In this document: positions 45,014 through 55,865 of the stretch, piece by piece | Layout: each line of letters starts with the position of its first letter | How positions within the stretch are numbered: position 1 is the stretch's first letter | Origin: Pyrenophora tritici-repentis | Taxonomy: Eukaryota; Ascomycota; Dothideomycetes; Pleosporales; Pleosporaceae | Assembly: GCF_003171515.1 (NCBI RefSeq) | Contig: NC_089393.1 | Span: 1,116,001 to 1,180,000 of the forward strand | DNA: 64,000 bases | Direction of reading: 5' to 3' | Position numbers and translations under genes: made by a program | The notes under the pieces: generated by a model | What the model saw: the letters and a program-made list of their open reading frames with translations, nothing else | What the model was told of the DNA's origin: nothing | Database searches by the model: none

Positions 45014-45251
45014 TGCTGAAAGGAAATAACGATAACTAGGAATGCATGCTGTTCGGTGATAGTTCTGATTGATTGTCTTGCGAAGGGGAACTATGGAAGA
45101 GCTAGATATAGGAGGTCTGGTCTGAGCGCTGCTCGGACGCCGCGATCAGTGGGCCTGTCCGCGTGACTGATATCAGTGCGCCTGCTCGCGTGACCGAGAT
45201 TAGTGCGGCCGATCGCGTGGCTGAGATATCGTTGATATCTGTGATCCGACA
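45014..45251 (-). repeat. copy 1 of a roughly 210-240-bp dispersed repeat
   Basis: Read on the minus strand it starts TGTCGGATCACAG and ends in ...CCGAACAGCATGCA, plus about 25 bases shared only with the copy at 62076-62242. The core matches 62325-62533 (opposite orientation) closely. It contains internal short repeats of the CGCACTGATCWCGGTCACGCG type. It could be a solo LTR or a non-autonomous element; I see no clear target duplication. Confidence 0.7.
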
Positions 45252-45777
45252 ATATTGTTCGCGCGCATGTGTGAGTTACGCGTAAAAGGGCCTGAAAGGG
45301 TGAGACCAAAGGCAATCCAGGGTCTCAACAGGGCACATTAATCCACAGACCAGAATTCGCGCCCACTCATGGTATTGAGCGATACTTCGGGCAAGTAGAG
45401 AGCGCAGTGCCCTCGCCACAAATGACCCATCGGCGCACTCTTTCCCCTGCGCATTCCATCTCAGTCCAAACCCCTGTTCTAATCAAGAAAGGGCCATTTG
45501 TTGTTGCCAATCAAACAGAAACTAATTTTGCACTGTCGTTGCCTGCAAACCTCACTGCCGGCACAGGTGTTACTGGAGCATGTCTCATAGCACCACCATT
45601 CATTGGGGATACATCTCTACTATCTGTTAGCCTGAAATCGAGATATAAAAACATTGTTTCGGAAAATAGTGATGATGTTCATAAGAGACAGGGAACTGAA
45701 TGTAGAGAGTACACGGGTGACATGAAACACTTGACATCCTAGTATACAGGAGCTACTGTAGGCTCCAGAAACATATT
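45252..45777. other. no gene supported
   Basis: A plus-strand frame of 111 codons at 45407-45742 has no domain, signal peptide or splice sites; I do not call it. The rest is the 3' flank of secreted protein D. Confidence 0.4.
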
Positions 45778-46036
45778 TTATGAATGGAGTCGCGGGGCGT
45801 ACCTCCACTTTCGCTATCAAGTATTTCATTTCATTTAGTTGAGAAAGTAGGAAACTTACGGCTACGCATGATTTGTATGTATCAAGGCAAACATAGCACT
45901 CATCCTGAGTGGGCCAGTCAAATCTAATGCCGTCCGTGTAGGGGTCTTCAGGGGTTCCATGGAGGGGGTCATAGGCGTTGGCGAATTCGACACAGGCGAA
46001 GGCTGCAAAGAGCAGAGGGATGATGGTAAGACGCAT
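45778..46036 (-). CDS. small secreted protein D (C-x2-C-x6-C family), about 70 residues
   Basis: ATG 46036, signal peptide (MRLTIIPLLFAAFACVEFANA), an Asp/Pro-rich linker, then CYVCLDTYKSC, the C-x2-C-x6-C block. A GTAAGT donor at 45859 lies two codons after the third cysteine, in phase 0, as in the sister genes. The best acceptor (TTGATAG at 45814) gives a short last exon ending at 45778 with no cysteines, unlike the Cys-rich second exons of A, B and C. So the second exon is either truncated, decayed or placed elsewhere. The upstream frame extension before 46036 is ignored because the signal peptide starts here. Confidence 0.55.
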
Positions 46037-46734
46037 GGTGAGATAGGTCATAGAGCGGGACACCTTAGTAGCGGGTTGGGTGCCGTATTTGACTTCGAGA
46101 CTTGGAGATACAGGGGCTTTCCTTATTGACGAGGTTTCCTTTGTGTTTTGGCTTGGAAATTCGAAGATACTAGAAAAAAGAAAGTAGATGGGATGCTTTA
46201 TATACTGTGGAAGGTTCAGGCTCTAACCGGAGGTTTAGAGTAGGGGTCCTCTTCAATCGCGAATCTGCTATGCTGATGTAATCGTTTGAAGTCTTTTAGG
46301 TGCGAGAATAGGTCTAGGAAGCATAGCATGATTACAGAGGAATAGGTGAGATTCCGATAAAACATTGGGTCATTAAGGTAATGGTATCGCAGTCAGGCAA
46401 TCACATTGCAACAAAAAAGAGTCTGGAGGAAAAATAAGTGGGTGATATAATGTCATAATAGCACCAAATTACAAAGAAAGCAAACCCTTAATTTAAAAAG
46501 TCGCTACTAGGAAATCGATTACAGTTACGACCCTGATCCAAGACTGAACGCCCCCACCAAACTCAACCAAACTCAAGAAGCCACCTCTCATGCCACGTAT
46601 CCAAGATGATAGGTTCGGAAAAGCTTGGGAAAGTTATATCCAGAATGAGCAATCACTCATTTTCCGGTTGGGTAAAGTATGGATGTATACCGCGGTACTG
46701 TAGAGAATACAGATCCCACACAGCCACTCATCTA
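46037..46734. other. no gene supported
   Basis: Promoter side of secreted protein D and 3' flank of the large orphan gene; no recognisable feature. Confidence 0.5.
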
Positions 46735-49700
46735 TTAATTGTCATCATCAACAGGTTCTGGATCCTCACCCTTCTCCCAATCAACCTCAATTCCATTCTT
46801 GTCATCGTGGTACCGCTTGTCCGTGCAGGTCTCCGTGTCTATATAGTAAGGTGTTCCCCCTCTAAGCTCGATGATCTCGTCGTAACCGTTTTTGAAGTAT
46901 CTACTGGGTCCAACAGTACTGTCCTCGAAGATTTCGCGTGGAAAACAGGCGCCATCGTAGTATACTGAGTAACCATGTAAGACCCTAACTTCTCGTCGAT
47001 AACGGCGTTCTGGTGCTAGCGGCTGAGCTTCTGGGACTACAACTGGCGCCATGTTCTGAAGCTGGACATTCCTTCTTCTTTTTGGCTGGGCGACCTTTGG
47101 ACGGAATTTCTTTTCTGTTTCATAATTCTCTGTCCAATATTTGAAGATTTCTGCACTTGTTTTGCAACCAGCTTCTAAAGCATCGTCATATACATGTCCC
47201 GGAAGGCCTGGGTTCTCTGGAAGACTTTCATCTTGTTCGACTTCTTGACTTGTTTGTGGGACAGGTCCACTGGAAAAACCAAAGTGATGTTCAGCTTGTC
47301 TCTTGTCTGCAGCACTGGAAAAATCATACGGATTTGGAACAGAAGATGGCTGACTGGTAGGGGTATTCGGATTAGAGACAGGTGCTGGAACTGTTGGTGC
47401 ACCCTCAACGCTCGCCAAAGTCTCTGGCTTTGGTGAGCTGGAAGGTTCCGACGGCGCCTTTTTCCAGTTCTCCTCCTCGTCGGAGTCTGAATCAGAGATG
47501 ACCTCTGTGGAATTGGGTCTTTGAGTCTCGTTATTCGTCTCGTTGACCTGCACTCGTGAATTGAGGGTGTCATAGTCTTTAGAGCGGTCGGAAAAGAGTG
47601 AAGAATACGAGCCTGTGTCAGAGTCATCAGTCACTTCATCAGTTTCCATGTCGTCAGCTAGATAACATCCATCCTCTTCCCAGTCTGATACTTCGGCTCC
47701 AAAGTACGTTTCATTGAACCACTGCATGCCAATGTCGTCAAGATGGTCATGAAGAAGCGCTGGAGAGTTGCCGTATCTTTTATATGCTCGTATCGGAACT
47801 TCGCGCCAGCTCTTCCTGCCATATCCATACTTGGTTGCCAGCTTTTTGATTCCTGACTTCTTGTGCCTCCAATAGTCCGGATTCCGTACGAAATGTCCAC
47901 TGTCCAGTTCAACCATGGCCGTTTTTGGTCGTACAGTTGTTTTGCTAGAGTCTTCGTCGCTTGAGTGATTAGAGCTAGAGTATTGAGAATTACCGTTACC
48001 ATGTTGGTCCTCCGAGTGACCACCCACGTTACTATTATTATCATCGTCTTTTGTTTCTTCCATTTCACCCTCGTCCTTCTGTTGGCCACCCTCGGTTCCG
48101 TCCATTGCCTCCTCGTCTTTCTGTTTCTGAACAACATCCTCATGCTCAACTTCAAATGCAGACCTAACCGCCTTTTCAAATTCATCTTCGTCTTTTTCCA
48201 GAGAGTCCGACGTGTGAGACCCACCATGATTCATATCAACTTCATTGTATTGATGATAAAGGGATGATGGCGGCCTTGGAGTAGACTTTGGGTGGGCGGT
48301 GTTATTATCCACGCCATTGCTTGGCGTAAGCTTGGAAGTAAATGGAGGCTTATAAAACGGAATTGCTGCTGATCCGTCATCTTTATCAAGCGCCGAGGGA
48401 TCAGGTTCCGGGGGATTGAAGTTTGTGATATCGAAGGACGAAGGATCAAAGTCAGAGGCGTTAAAAGTCGGTAACTTCGTAGCATTAGGTGCATTGAAAG
48501 TGAAGGGCTTGGAGAACGGCGACGTCGCAGTCGTCGGTGCGGGCTCTGCAGCAGGAGCAGACGTGAATGCACCAGATATATTCAGAGATGACGGCACGAA
48601 GGTCGGGTTTGGAGTCGTCTGTGCAGTCTTGGGATTTGTAGTAGGAATAGACGTGGAATCAGGTGTATTCGTAGGTAGCTCGGAAGGCGGAACTGATTTG
48701 GTGGTTGAAGGTGGTGCGTTTCCCGTTTCTCCCCGGATCGAGGTCATTATTCCCTTGAGGTCAAACTTCGACGAGGGAACAGCCTTCTTTGGAGCAACTT
48801 CCTTTGGATCAGCCTGCTGCGGAAGAGAGGGCCGAGGGGCCGAGGGCATTGAGGCAGCCTGTTGCGGAACAGAGGGCACAGGGGCAGAGGGCTGGCCAGA
48901 AGGCTGCGATATAGCCGCCGCCGGAACAGCCGGCAACGGGATAGAAGGTTGCGATATGGGAGGTTGTGACGGGGAAGGTTGCGAGGTGGAAAATTGCGAG
49001 GTGGGAGGTTGTGAGGTGGCAGGGTGTAGGAAAGTAGACTGTGAGAAAGCAGAAGACGCAGCATCGCTGTTATTTTCCATAGAATTGCCAGGTGCTGCAT
49101 GAGAGCCATTAATGGAGGGCTGTGGGATTGTAGGCTGCGAGACAAAAGAAGACGCACCAACGCTGTCGATCTCCATAACATCGCTGTCCATTTCAGGAGA
49201 GCTAGTGATGGAAAATATTCTGGGTGTGTCATCCATAATCGTATCATCAGCTTCCACAGTTTCTGGCGTGGATAGCTTGACGCCGCCATCATTTGGAGGT
49301 AGGTGAGGGGCACCGTTGTCATCGTCTTTTCCGTCCGTCTCCCTATTCATGTCAATGGCCTGATCGCCTGTTGCGAAGGAACCCCTCCAGTTGTCCTGTC
49401 TCGCAGTAGATTGGTTTTGAGATGACTGATCCTGCGCTTGGTTTGTAGAACCATATCCAGTAGTAGAAGGGTTTCCTCCATGATGGTTTCCATGTGAAGT
49501 TCCACTTCCAGCCGCAGTACCACTTGAGCCGGACGGCGTATCTCCTACGTTTCCTGCATCTTGCTGATCTTCGTTTGTCGGGTAAGATAACGATGACCTA
49601 GGGGGTAAGTTGTGAAATACTAACTTATTATCTAACTTGTTTGATGGCGACTGTCGATTTGCTCCATCCGTTGCGTTGGGGCCTTCTGGTCCAGCGACGA

Positions 49701-51429
49701 CTCGTAAATCGACCAGATTCGTTGTGGATGTTGACTTATCTGCATGGTACGTCTGTATGCTGCCCACAAACCGTGGCGCAGGAGCGGATCCCGTAGCTGG
49801 ATTCTCATATAAGGCTGCCCTCAATAGATCCCATCCCAGACTGTGGTCGAAGGGTTGATCTAATACGTTACCCGCATTCGGGGTTGGGTTATTGTTCCTT
49901 GGCAGCTTCAGCTTGTCCAAGAGCCTACTGCTTTCCTCGCTGCTTTCCTGGGCAACAGCGCGTGAAACCTCAGTGAGATGTTCCGCTCTAGCTTGATGCT
50001 GTAGATTGGACTGCTCATCAAAATTTTCGGCCTCTCCCACGAGTACGTTTCGTTTACGCCTTCTTTCAGCTTCATTAGCTGTATCCTTCCACTGATCCAC
50101 CCTGTTGCGCACTGTGGCTTCGATGAGCTTCCAATAGTGATGCACAGAGGCCGCGAATGAAGTCAAGATCAGCACAATTCTATCAATCGCACCCAAAAGC
50201 ATTTCGAAAACATGCTGTAGGTTGAGTAAGGCTTGCGTCCGAGCCCAGAAAAATAGCAGCACAACAATGACTATCACGGTGATGATGATGTAATCCTGCT
50301 TGCAGTCAAGCCCCCCGACAGCTTGCAGGCACGAGAGGATATAGGGGGCTGCGAAGCTTACAATGAGCACAATCAGCGACGACCAGACGCGTTGTGGGAA
50401 CGTTACCACCGCAAGGATAAGGGCAACAGTGCAGAAGGTAGTAAAGAAGACGGTGGTGGGCATGCGCCAGAGCCAACGCCAGGCGAGTGGGCACCATTCT
50501 TCGCCGGGCCATAGTACATTTGCGGTTTTTCCAATGTCGAGAAAACTGAAGCCCTTCATAGCCCAAATTTGACCAAGCAGGGCCCGGAATTGACCAGGCA
50601 AGGCTTTGCAGAAGATTACGATCTTTGTAGCTGTAGGTTTTACAAGCACGAGCATGCCGCTTTTGAGCCCTAGTTTAAGAAAATATTGCAAATAGGGGTG
50701 GGAGGTTCTGGTGAAGAGGAATAAAACGACCAGCCTAAAGACGGCTCTCAGCGTAGGCTCAAGTTTTCCGAGCCGCGTGATTATTGGATCACTGATGTAT
50801 CTAGGGGTCCATTGGGTGAACATAGGGGTCTGTTGGTTGAACAGGAACCATCGGTTCAACAGGGACCATCGGTTGAACAGAAGGGAAATGAGGACAAGGA
50901 CGTTCAAACGGATCCATCGGTTGTTTAGAAGAAAACCAATAGCTGTCAAGGAAATTGACCAGAGGATTGTACCAGCAGGTAGGACTGGGATTTCTTGTCC
51001 AGACGGCACACCATTGATAGGTTGAATGATGTCTGTTGCGAACGAGTTATCGGTATGCTCAGGCCCCGATTGGGCCTCGGTGGTTATGTTGACGAGGCTT
51101 CCATTTCCAGACGGTACACCATTGATAGGTTGAATGATGTCTGTTGCGGACGGGTTATCGGTATGATTAGGCCCCGGTTGGGTCTTGGTGGTTATGTCGA
51201 CGACCGGCTTGGTGGTGTTGGATATTATATCGTTTACGATGCTGGGGACGTCTTGCTCTTTGGTCGTATTTTTTCGCAACCAACTGTGGGATTGATTGGC
51301 AGGAGTCAGGTAGGGTATAGCGATCGTGATAGCTCCTGCAGCATATATGCCAGCCGTAAACTGAGGGTAGTGCTGTATTAGGTTCGCAGCCGCTAGGTAG
51401 AGAAGCAACGTTAGCTGTCTGTCGCACAT
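46735..51429 (-). CDS. large intronless orphan membrane protein, 1564 residues
   Basis: One uninterrupted frame of 4.7 kb from ATG 51429. The N-terminal 430 residues hold several hydrophobic segments (about 5-40, 150-185, 228-242, 325-345, 350-370, 380-395, 410-428), so a multi-pass membrane protein is likely. Residues 86-143 include a 36-residue tandem duplication (GPxHTDN...DIIQPINGVPSG; DNA copies at 50999 and 51107), followed by an NRW-rich repeat. From about 430 on it is disordered: Gln/Asn/Ser-rich, a TSQPS/PSQP repeat region, an FTFNAP/FGF-like stretch, and a strongly acidic region. A compact C-terminal end has Tyr/Asp-rich blocks (YSVYYDGACFP, RGGTPYYIDTETCTDKRYHDD). I recognise no family. 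The absence of introns over such a length is unusual among its neighbours. It may be lineage-specific. Confidence 0.7.
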   Translation of the reverse strand: MCDRQLTLLLYLAAANLIQHYPQFTAGIYAAGAITIAIPYLTPANQSHSWLRKNTTKEQDVPSIVNDIISNTTKPVVDITTKTQPGPNHTDNPSATDIIQPINGVPSGNGSLVNITTEAQSGPEHTDNSFATDIIQPINGVPSGQEIPVLPAGTILWSISLTAIGFLLNNRWIRLNVLVLISLLFNRWSLLNRWFLFNQQTPMFTQWTPRYISDPIITRLGKLEPTLRAVFRLVVLFLFTRTSHPYLQYFLKLGLKSGMLVLVKPTATKIVIFCKALPGQFRALLGQIWAMKGFSFLDIGKTANVLWPGEEWCPLAWRWLWRMPTTVFFTTFCTVALILAVVTFPQRVWSSLIVLIVSFAAPYILSCLQAVGGLDCKQDYIIITVIVIVVLLFFWARTQALLNLQHVFEMLLGAIDRIVLILTSFAASVHHYWKLIEATVRNRVDQWKDTANEAERRRKRNVLVGEAENFDEQSNLQHQARAEHLTEVSRAVAQESSEESSRLLDKLKLPRNNNPTPNAGNVLDQPFDHSLGWDLLRAALYENPATGSAPAPRFVGSIQTYHADKSTSTTNLVDLRVVAGPEGPNATDGANRQSPSNKLDNKLVFHNLPPRSSLSYPTNEDQQDAGNVGDTPSGSSGTAAGSGTSHGNHHGGNPSTTGYGSTNQAQDQSSQNQSTARQDNWRGSFATGDQAIDMNRETDGKDDDNGAPHLPPNDGGVKLSTPETVEADDTIMDDTPRIFSITSSPEMDSDVMEIDSVGASSFVSQPTIPQPSINGSHAAPGNSMENNSDAASSAFSQSTFLHPATSQPPTSQFSTSQPSPSQPPISQPSIPLPAVPAAAISQPSGQPSAPVPSVPQQAASMPSAPRPSLPQQADPKEVAPKKAVPSSKFDLKGIMTSIRGETGNAPPSTTKSVPPSELPTNTPDSTSIPTTNPKTAQTTPNPTFVPSSLNISGAFTSAPAAEPAPTTATSPFSKPFTFNAPNATKLPTFNASDFDPSSFDITNFNPPEPDPSALDKDDGSAAIPFYKPPFTSKLTPSNGVDNNTAHPKSTPRPPSSLYHQYNEVDMNHGGSHTSDSLEKDEDEFEKAVRSAFEVEHEDVVQKQKDEEAMDGTEGGQQKDEGEMEETKDDDNNSNVGGHSEDQHGNGNSQYSSSNHSSDEDSSKTTVRPKTAMVELDSGHFVRNPDYWRHKKSGIKKLATKYGYGRKSWREVPIRAYKRYGNSPALLHDHLDDIGMQWFNETYFGAEVSDWEEDGCYLADDMETDEVTDDSDTGSYSSLFSDRSKDYDTLNSRVQVNETNNETQRPNSTEVISDSDSDEEENWKKAPSEPSSSPKPETLASVEGAPTVPAPVSNPNTPTSQPSSVPNPYDFSSAADKRQAEHHFGFSSGPVPQTSQEVEQDESLPENPGLPGHVYDDALEAGCKTSAEIFKYWTENYETEKKFRPKVAQPKRRRNVQLQNMAPVVVPEAQPLAPERRYRREVRVLHGYSVYYDGACFPREIFEDSTVGPSRYFKNGYDEIIELRGGTPYYIDTETCTDKRYHDDKNGIEVDWEKGEDPEPVDDDN
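50999..51214 (-). repeat. in-frame 108-bp tandem duplication in the orphan gene
   Basis: Units start at 50999 and 51107 with CCAGACGGYACACCATTGAT and remain highly similar through GGTTATGTYGACGA. They encode the 36-residue repeat in the extracellular or lumenal loop between the first two membrane segments. Confidence 0.85.
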
Positions 51430-52069
51430 GTATCTGTGAAGTGATAGCTACCTATGAAAGCGGGACCGATGATGTCGGCCATAGCTGGTGTTGGTACAAT
51501 CTATTTGGTAGGTTGAGTGATGGTTGTTGGGGACATGAATTCTTCTAACATGCGATGGAAGTGATGCAGTCACACGTAGATTTCATGGATTGCTGAGATT
51601 TTCGAATGCGAATCGTCAGGTGGGAGGCGAAGGTTTGAGTACTGAGAGAAGCTTTGTCTGGAAGACTTGAAAGAAATGCAGAAGGACGTAAAGCAGCGCA
51701 GGTTTATTAAGACGCTAACGGTGCTATTGTTTGTCGTGGCCCATGTGTCTTGTGAATGACAATACAATGAACGAAACAAAATGAAAGAGAGTCGGGTTCA
51801 TGAAGGAAAACTAAAGGCATGCCAGGACGCAATGCCTTTGTTGTGAGACTGGTTTTCACCACAGGAAAGGCCATTCTATTGCCGCGCATGCACCGCCGCA
51901 ACGTCTACCAGAAGGGCGAGACTAACAAAGCGCGTGCGTGTATCACGGTGCCGTCGCGAATGATTAATCTGCGACCCGTGTCATTTTCCTGCACGGAGAA
52001 GGGAAGGGCCATTGTTCTATGCATTCAATGTTGTGTGCCACCTAGCCATGACATTGTACCTAGGTAGTC
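51430..52069. other. intergenic region, no gene supported
   Basis: Promoter of the orphan gene and 3' flank of the methyltransferase-like gene. Short frames only. Confidence 0.5.
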
Positions 52070-52639
52070 TCATGATGGTCGCTTCTTTGCTACAGCAATA
52101 AGCTCCCATGGCTTCCCGCCTACCTCATCAGCGCCCCGTTCCTGTACATGCCAGTCGGCAAAACAGGCCTTGTAGTCGCCCCAGTCTGCCTGAGGACCTG
52201 CCCATATCACCCTCTCCAGCGATGTATTCCCATACTCTGTCAGATACTCGTCCAACAAGCCCACGCGCCGGGGATAGACAAAGAGCCAGGTCGTAGCTTC
52301 GGCAGCAAGAGGATGGAGAAAGCGAGTGCCATGGACTAGGCGATGGTGCGAAGCAGGCAAGTATTGATTGGAGCTTGGCTCGACTTCTATGCCGATGACG
52401 TTGCGCGCCATGGGCTCATCGACGAGGTATGCTTCGAGGAGACCAGAGCCGCTTCCGATGGAAAGAGCGACGGCTGGTGGCTGTGGCAGGAGCGACTGGA
52501 GGTATTCGATGAGGGGCGCGCTGAGGGCAAGGCAGCACCCCGAATAGGCAACAGGTGATGCGCCGAGTGCTGGTAGCTTTTGGGTGTTGTCGTGCGCGTC
52601 TTCTACAGCAGCCACCTCAGGCAGAAGGAGGGGTGGCAT
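52070..52639 (-). CDS. SAM-methyltransferase-like protein, 189 residues
   Basis: Single exon from ATG 52639. Residues 57-70 (VALSIGSGSGLLEA) match the glycine-rich motif I of class I methyltransferases, and an acidic residue follows at the end of the next strand (VIGIEVEP). Later motifs are hard to place, and the protein is short for a full enzyme with a substrate domain. It could be a compact methyltransferase-fold protein or a diverged, non-catalytic relative. An upstream acceptor-like TTGCTCAG suggests that a further 5' exon is possible. It is divergently arranged with PFF1, the two start codons being 304 bp apart, so they may share a promoter region. Substrate unknown. Confidence 0.6.
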   Translation of the reverse strand: MPPLLLPEVAAVEDAHDNTQKLPALGASPVAYSGCCLALSAPLIEYLQSLLPQPPAVALSIGSGSGLLEAYLVDEPMARNVIGIEVEPSSNQYLPASHHRLVHGTRFLHPLAAEATTWLFVYPRRVGLLDEYLTEYGNTSLERVIWAGPQADWGDYKACFADWHVQERGADEVGGKPWELIAVAKKRPS

Positions 52640-52943
52640 CCGAGCCTCAAGGCCTATGAATGACGGCGTCCAACTGAGCAATCAATAATCAATCAACATG
52701 TCGTTATAGCGCCTACTGTACTTATGTTAGCGTGGTGTGGGCTTGGTGGCTCCTTCCTCGGCTCGCGTGGAGGCGGCAGGAGCTATGGCCCCTTCATGCA
52801 CATGCAAGCACGAGACGCGCGCACCCCGCCCTTACCAACCATAGCGATAGCTACATACAACACCAAGTGAGCTCCATCTTGCGTCATCACCAATACTGCA
52901 TCGCGAGGTTTTGGGAAGCTACGTGGCTCCACGAGAGCTCACC
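52640..52943. promoter_or_regulatory. shared divergent promoter region
   Basis: 304 bp between the start codons of the minus-strand methyltransferase-like gene and the plus-strand PFF1 gene. Function is inferred from arrangement only; I cannot identify individual factor sites with confidence. Confidence 0.4.
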
Positions 52944-55865
52944 ATGGCTCGTTATAATCCCTTTTCCTTCACCCCTGGACCAGTCGTCTTCTTCACTACC
53001 GTCATATACGTCGGTCTCTTTGCTGCCCTGCTCGTTACCCACCTCACCGTACCGGATTATCCGTCGGACCCTCCGGCAGGCATCAATCTCACAGAGGCTT
53101 GGGCTGACCTCGAGCACATCACCAGACGTTTCCACCCGTACAACAGTCATGCTAACGATCATGTACGCGGATATCTGCTATCGCGCATCCAAGGCGTCAT
53201 CGCCACCAAGGCTTTGGATGCCAGTCAAGTTGAGGTAATCGATGATTTGACCTCCAACGCGACCTTCTCGTCTGGTGCGACTTCCGTCTATTTCGAGGGC
53301 ACTAATATCATTGTCGTTATCCGCGGCTCCGAGGATGACGAGCCTTTCAACTCCACTGATCGTAAACCAAACAATGGCGGAGTCTTGGTCAATGCTCACT
53401 ATGACTCGGTGAGCAGTGGCTATGGGGCGACTGATGACGGTGTGGGCGTTGTGACAGTACTGCAGCTGTTGTCCTACTTCACCGAGTCCCATAACTGGCC
53501 CAAGCGAACCATCATCCTCTTGCTCAACAATGGTGAAGAGGACTTTCTCAATGGCGCCAAAGCATTTATGCGAAACCCGATATCCCAGGTTCCCCACACA
53601 TTTGTCAACCTCGAGGGTGCAGGTGCCGGCGGCAGAGCTACCCTGTTCCGAAGCACCGACACCGAAGTGACGCGTTTCTACAGCAAATCCAAATATCCAT
53701 TTGGAACCGTCGTGAGCGGTGATGGATTCAAAAAGGGGCTGATTCGCAGTGAGACTGATTACCGCGTCTTCCATGGCGAACTTGGTCTACGGGGCTTGGA
53801 CATTGCCTTCATGGAACCTAGAGCGCGTTATCACACAGTCGAAGATTCCACACGTGAGACATCCATGAACTCGCTCTGGCACATGCTCTCTGCGGCCCTG
53901 GCCTCGACATCTGGACTAGCAGCTGTCACTGGCGAAGAGTTCAGCGGCTCCGAAAGCCTCGACAACGGCAGAGTCAACGCAGGCAGGGGCAGTGATGGTG
54001 TGTGGTTTGATCTTTTTGGCAGAGTTTTTGTTGTCTTCCAGTTGCACACGTTGTTTGCTCTATGCGTTACTTTGCTAGTTGTGGCACCCATCGCTCTCAT
54101 CGGCTTAACATTCGGGCTGTCAAAAGCCGACAAGAACTACCTCCTTGCTCGTAAAGCCTTCGTCTACTCCTCAGATGATGACAATCCAGTGCAACTATAC
54201 GGTTGGCGTGGCTTCTTTCGATTCCCCATCGTCTTTGTCAGTGCTACGGCTGTCGTCGTCGCCCTGGCGTATCTGCTTGTCAGATTCAATGCGTTTATCA
54301 TTTACAGTAGCCCTTTTGCTGTGTGGAGGTAAGTCGACTACATCTTTGTATGCACACGTGTTAATATTCTTCGCAGCATGATGCTTTCGGCCTGGTTCTT
54401 CGTCGCCTGGTTCTTCTCGCGAGGAGCAGACGCCATGCGGCCATCTGCACTCCAGCGCATGTACGCCTTGATCTGGCTGTTCATCGGCTCATTCGTCTTA
54501 TTGACTATCATCACGGTCTTCGTCAATAACTACCAAGTTGTTGCCGGTTACCCGGCGCTCTTTTACTTTGCCGTTGTCTTTGCCGCCCTCATGCTCTCAT
54601 ATCTCGAGCTCTTCTTTGCCCCGACAAAGTCTGCCTATGCGCGCCACTTCGAACACGATACAAGTTCACGCCGTAACTCGGAGTCTGCCAGCCGACCCCT
54701 CACAGGCAGCACCACAGCGGCACGGTCTGATGATCGACCCGTGGCAGACGATGACGCGACAGAGACCACGTCACTTTTACGGGGTGACCGACGTGGATTC
54801 ACGCGGTACGGCAGCAGACGGGACTCCACTAGCGAGGGCGATGAGGATCACGCACAAGGATCCCGGCGCCTCGATCTCGGAAACGTGTACCCTGGGGAAC
54901 AAGAGTGGAGCGGCAAATTACCCAGTTGGATCTGGATTATCCAGCTTCTACTTCTGGCCCCATTGGTCATCGTATTGGTAGGACAGGTCGCGCTTCTTTT
55001 GACGTCAGCCCTCTACCAAACCCCTTCAGACGGCAATTCGCCCTTGTTCATCTACCTTGCCATCGCAGCACTCAGTGTCTTGTTGCTCGCACCTACAGGC
55101 CCTTTCATTCATCGCTTCACGTACCACGTCCCCACCTTTCTCTTCCTGGTATGTCTTGCGACGGTCATATACAATCTTGTCGCATTTCCATTCAGCAGGG
55201 ATCATCGCTTGAAGGTGTACTTTGTCCAGCGAGTCAACTGCGAGACTGGTGCCAACACCGTATCCTTGACTGGACTAGACAGCTACGTGCAGCGCATTGT
55301 GGGCGAGTTACCCAGTGCGCAGGACCAGCCGCTTAATTGCACGACGCCGGATGTTGCGACACGTAAAGAACTCAAGACATGTGAGTGGGAAGGCCTGCCC
55401 GCCAAAGTCGTCCCAAACGCAGCGGGTGCAGCGCCATTCGGCAACGAAACCAATACTGACCGCTGGCTTGAATACTCGATACATAAGGGCAATCGCTCGA
55501 ACAAAGCCACGATACGCGTTGTTGGTCTGAATACGCGAGCGTGTCGTATCGTGTTCGACTCGCCGATCACCGGGCTGGCCGTTACTGGCGCCGTTTCAGA
55601 TCCTCGCTTCAAACCCGTCGGTGCAGCGGGCTCCCGGGAAGTGCGACTCTGGCATCGTGAATTTGGTCAGCCCTGGAACGTCGCCCTGACTTGGGACGCC
55701 GAAGAACATGCCAAGCTTTCTGGAAGAGTCGTGTGCTTGTGGTCGGACGCGAACACAGGCAGCATCCCTGCGTTCGATGAAGTACAGCACTACCTACCTG
55801 TGTGGGCGATTCCTTCCAAAATCAGTGACGGATTGGTCGAGGGCTTTAAGCAATTCGAAATCTGA
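52944..55865 (+). CDS. PFF1: vacuolar membrane protease, M28 family (Pff1)
   Basis: Exons 52944-54328 and 54377-55865 (48-bp intron, GTAAGT..CGCAG) encode 957 residues. One N-terminal membrane helix (about 13-32) precedes a lumenal M28 zinc-peptidase domain: AHYDSVSSG (His152), GATDDG (Asp164), NNGEED (Glu198/199), EGAGAGG, and RYHTVEDS with the last His ligand. Then come eight or so further helices split by a Ser/Arg/Asp-rich cytosolic loop (about 585-660), and a C-terminal lumenal domain. This is the standard layout and length of fungal Pff1 vacuolar membrane proteases, probable metallopeptidases of the vacuole. All visible catalytic ligands are present. The ATG at 52944 fits the conserved MARYNPF start; no earlier in-frame ATG is credible. 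Confidence 0.93.

Noticed and set aside
47157..49322. Several long frames opposite or shifted within the orphan gene (for example 48416-49102 +)
   Set aside because: They arise from its low-complexity repeats (Gly/Ala/Glu-rich on the other strand) and have no independent support.
46735..51429. Reading the orphan as an FG-nucleoporin because of its FTFNAP/FGF-like stretch
   Set aside because: Only a few such motifs occur, and the multi-pass membrane N-terminus does not fit a nucleoporin; no assignment made.
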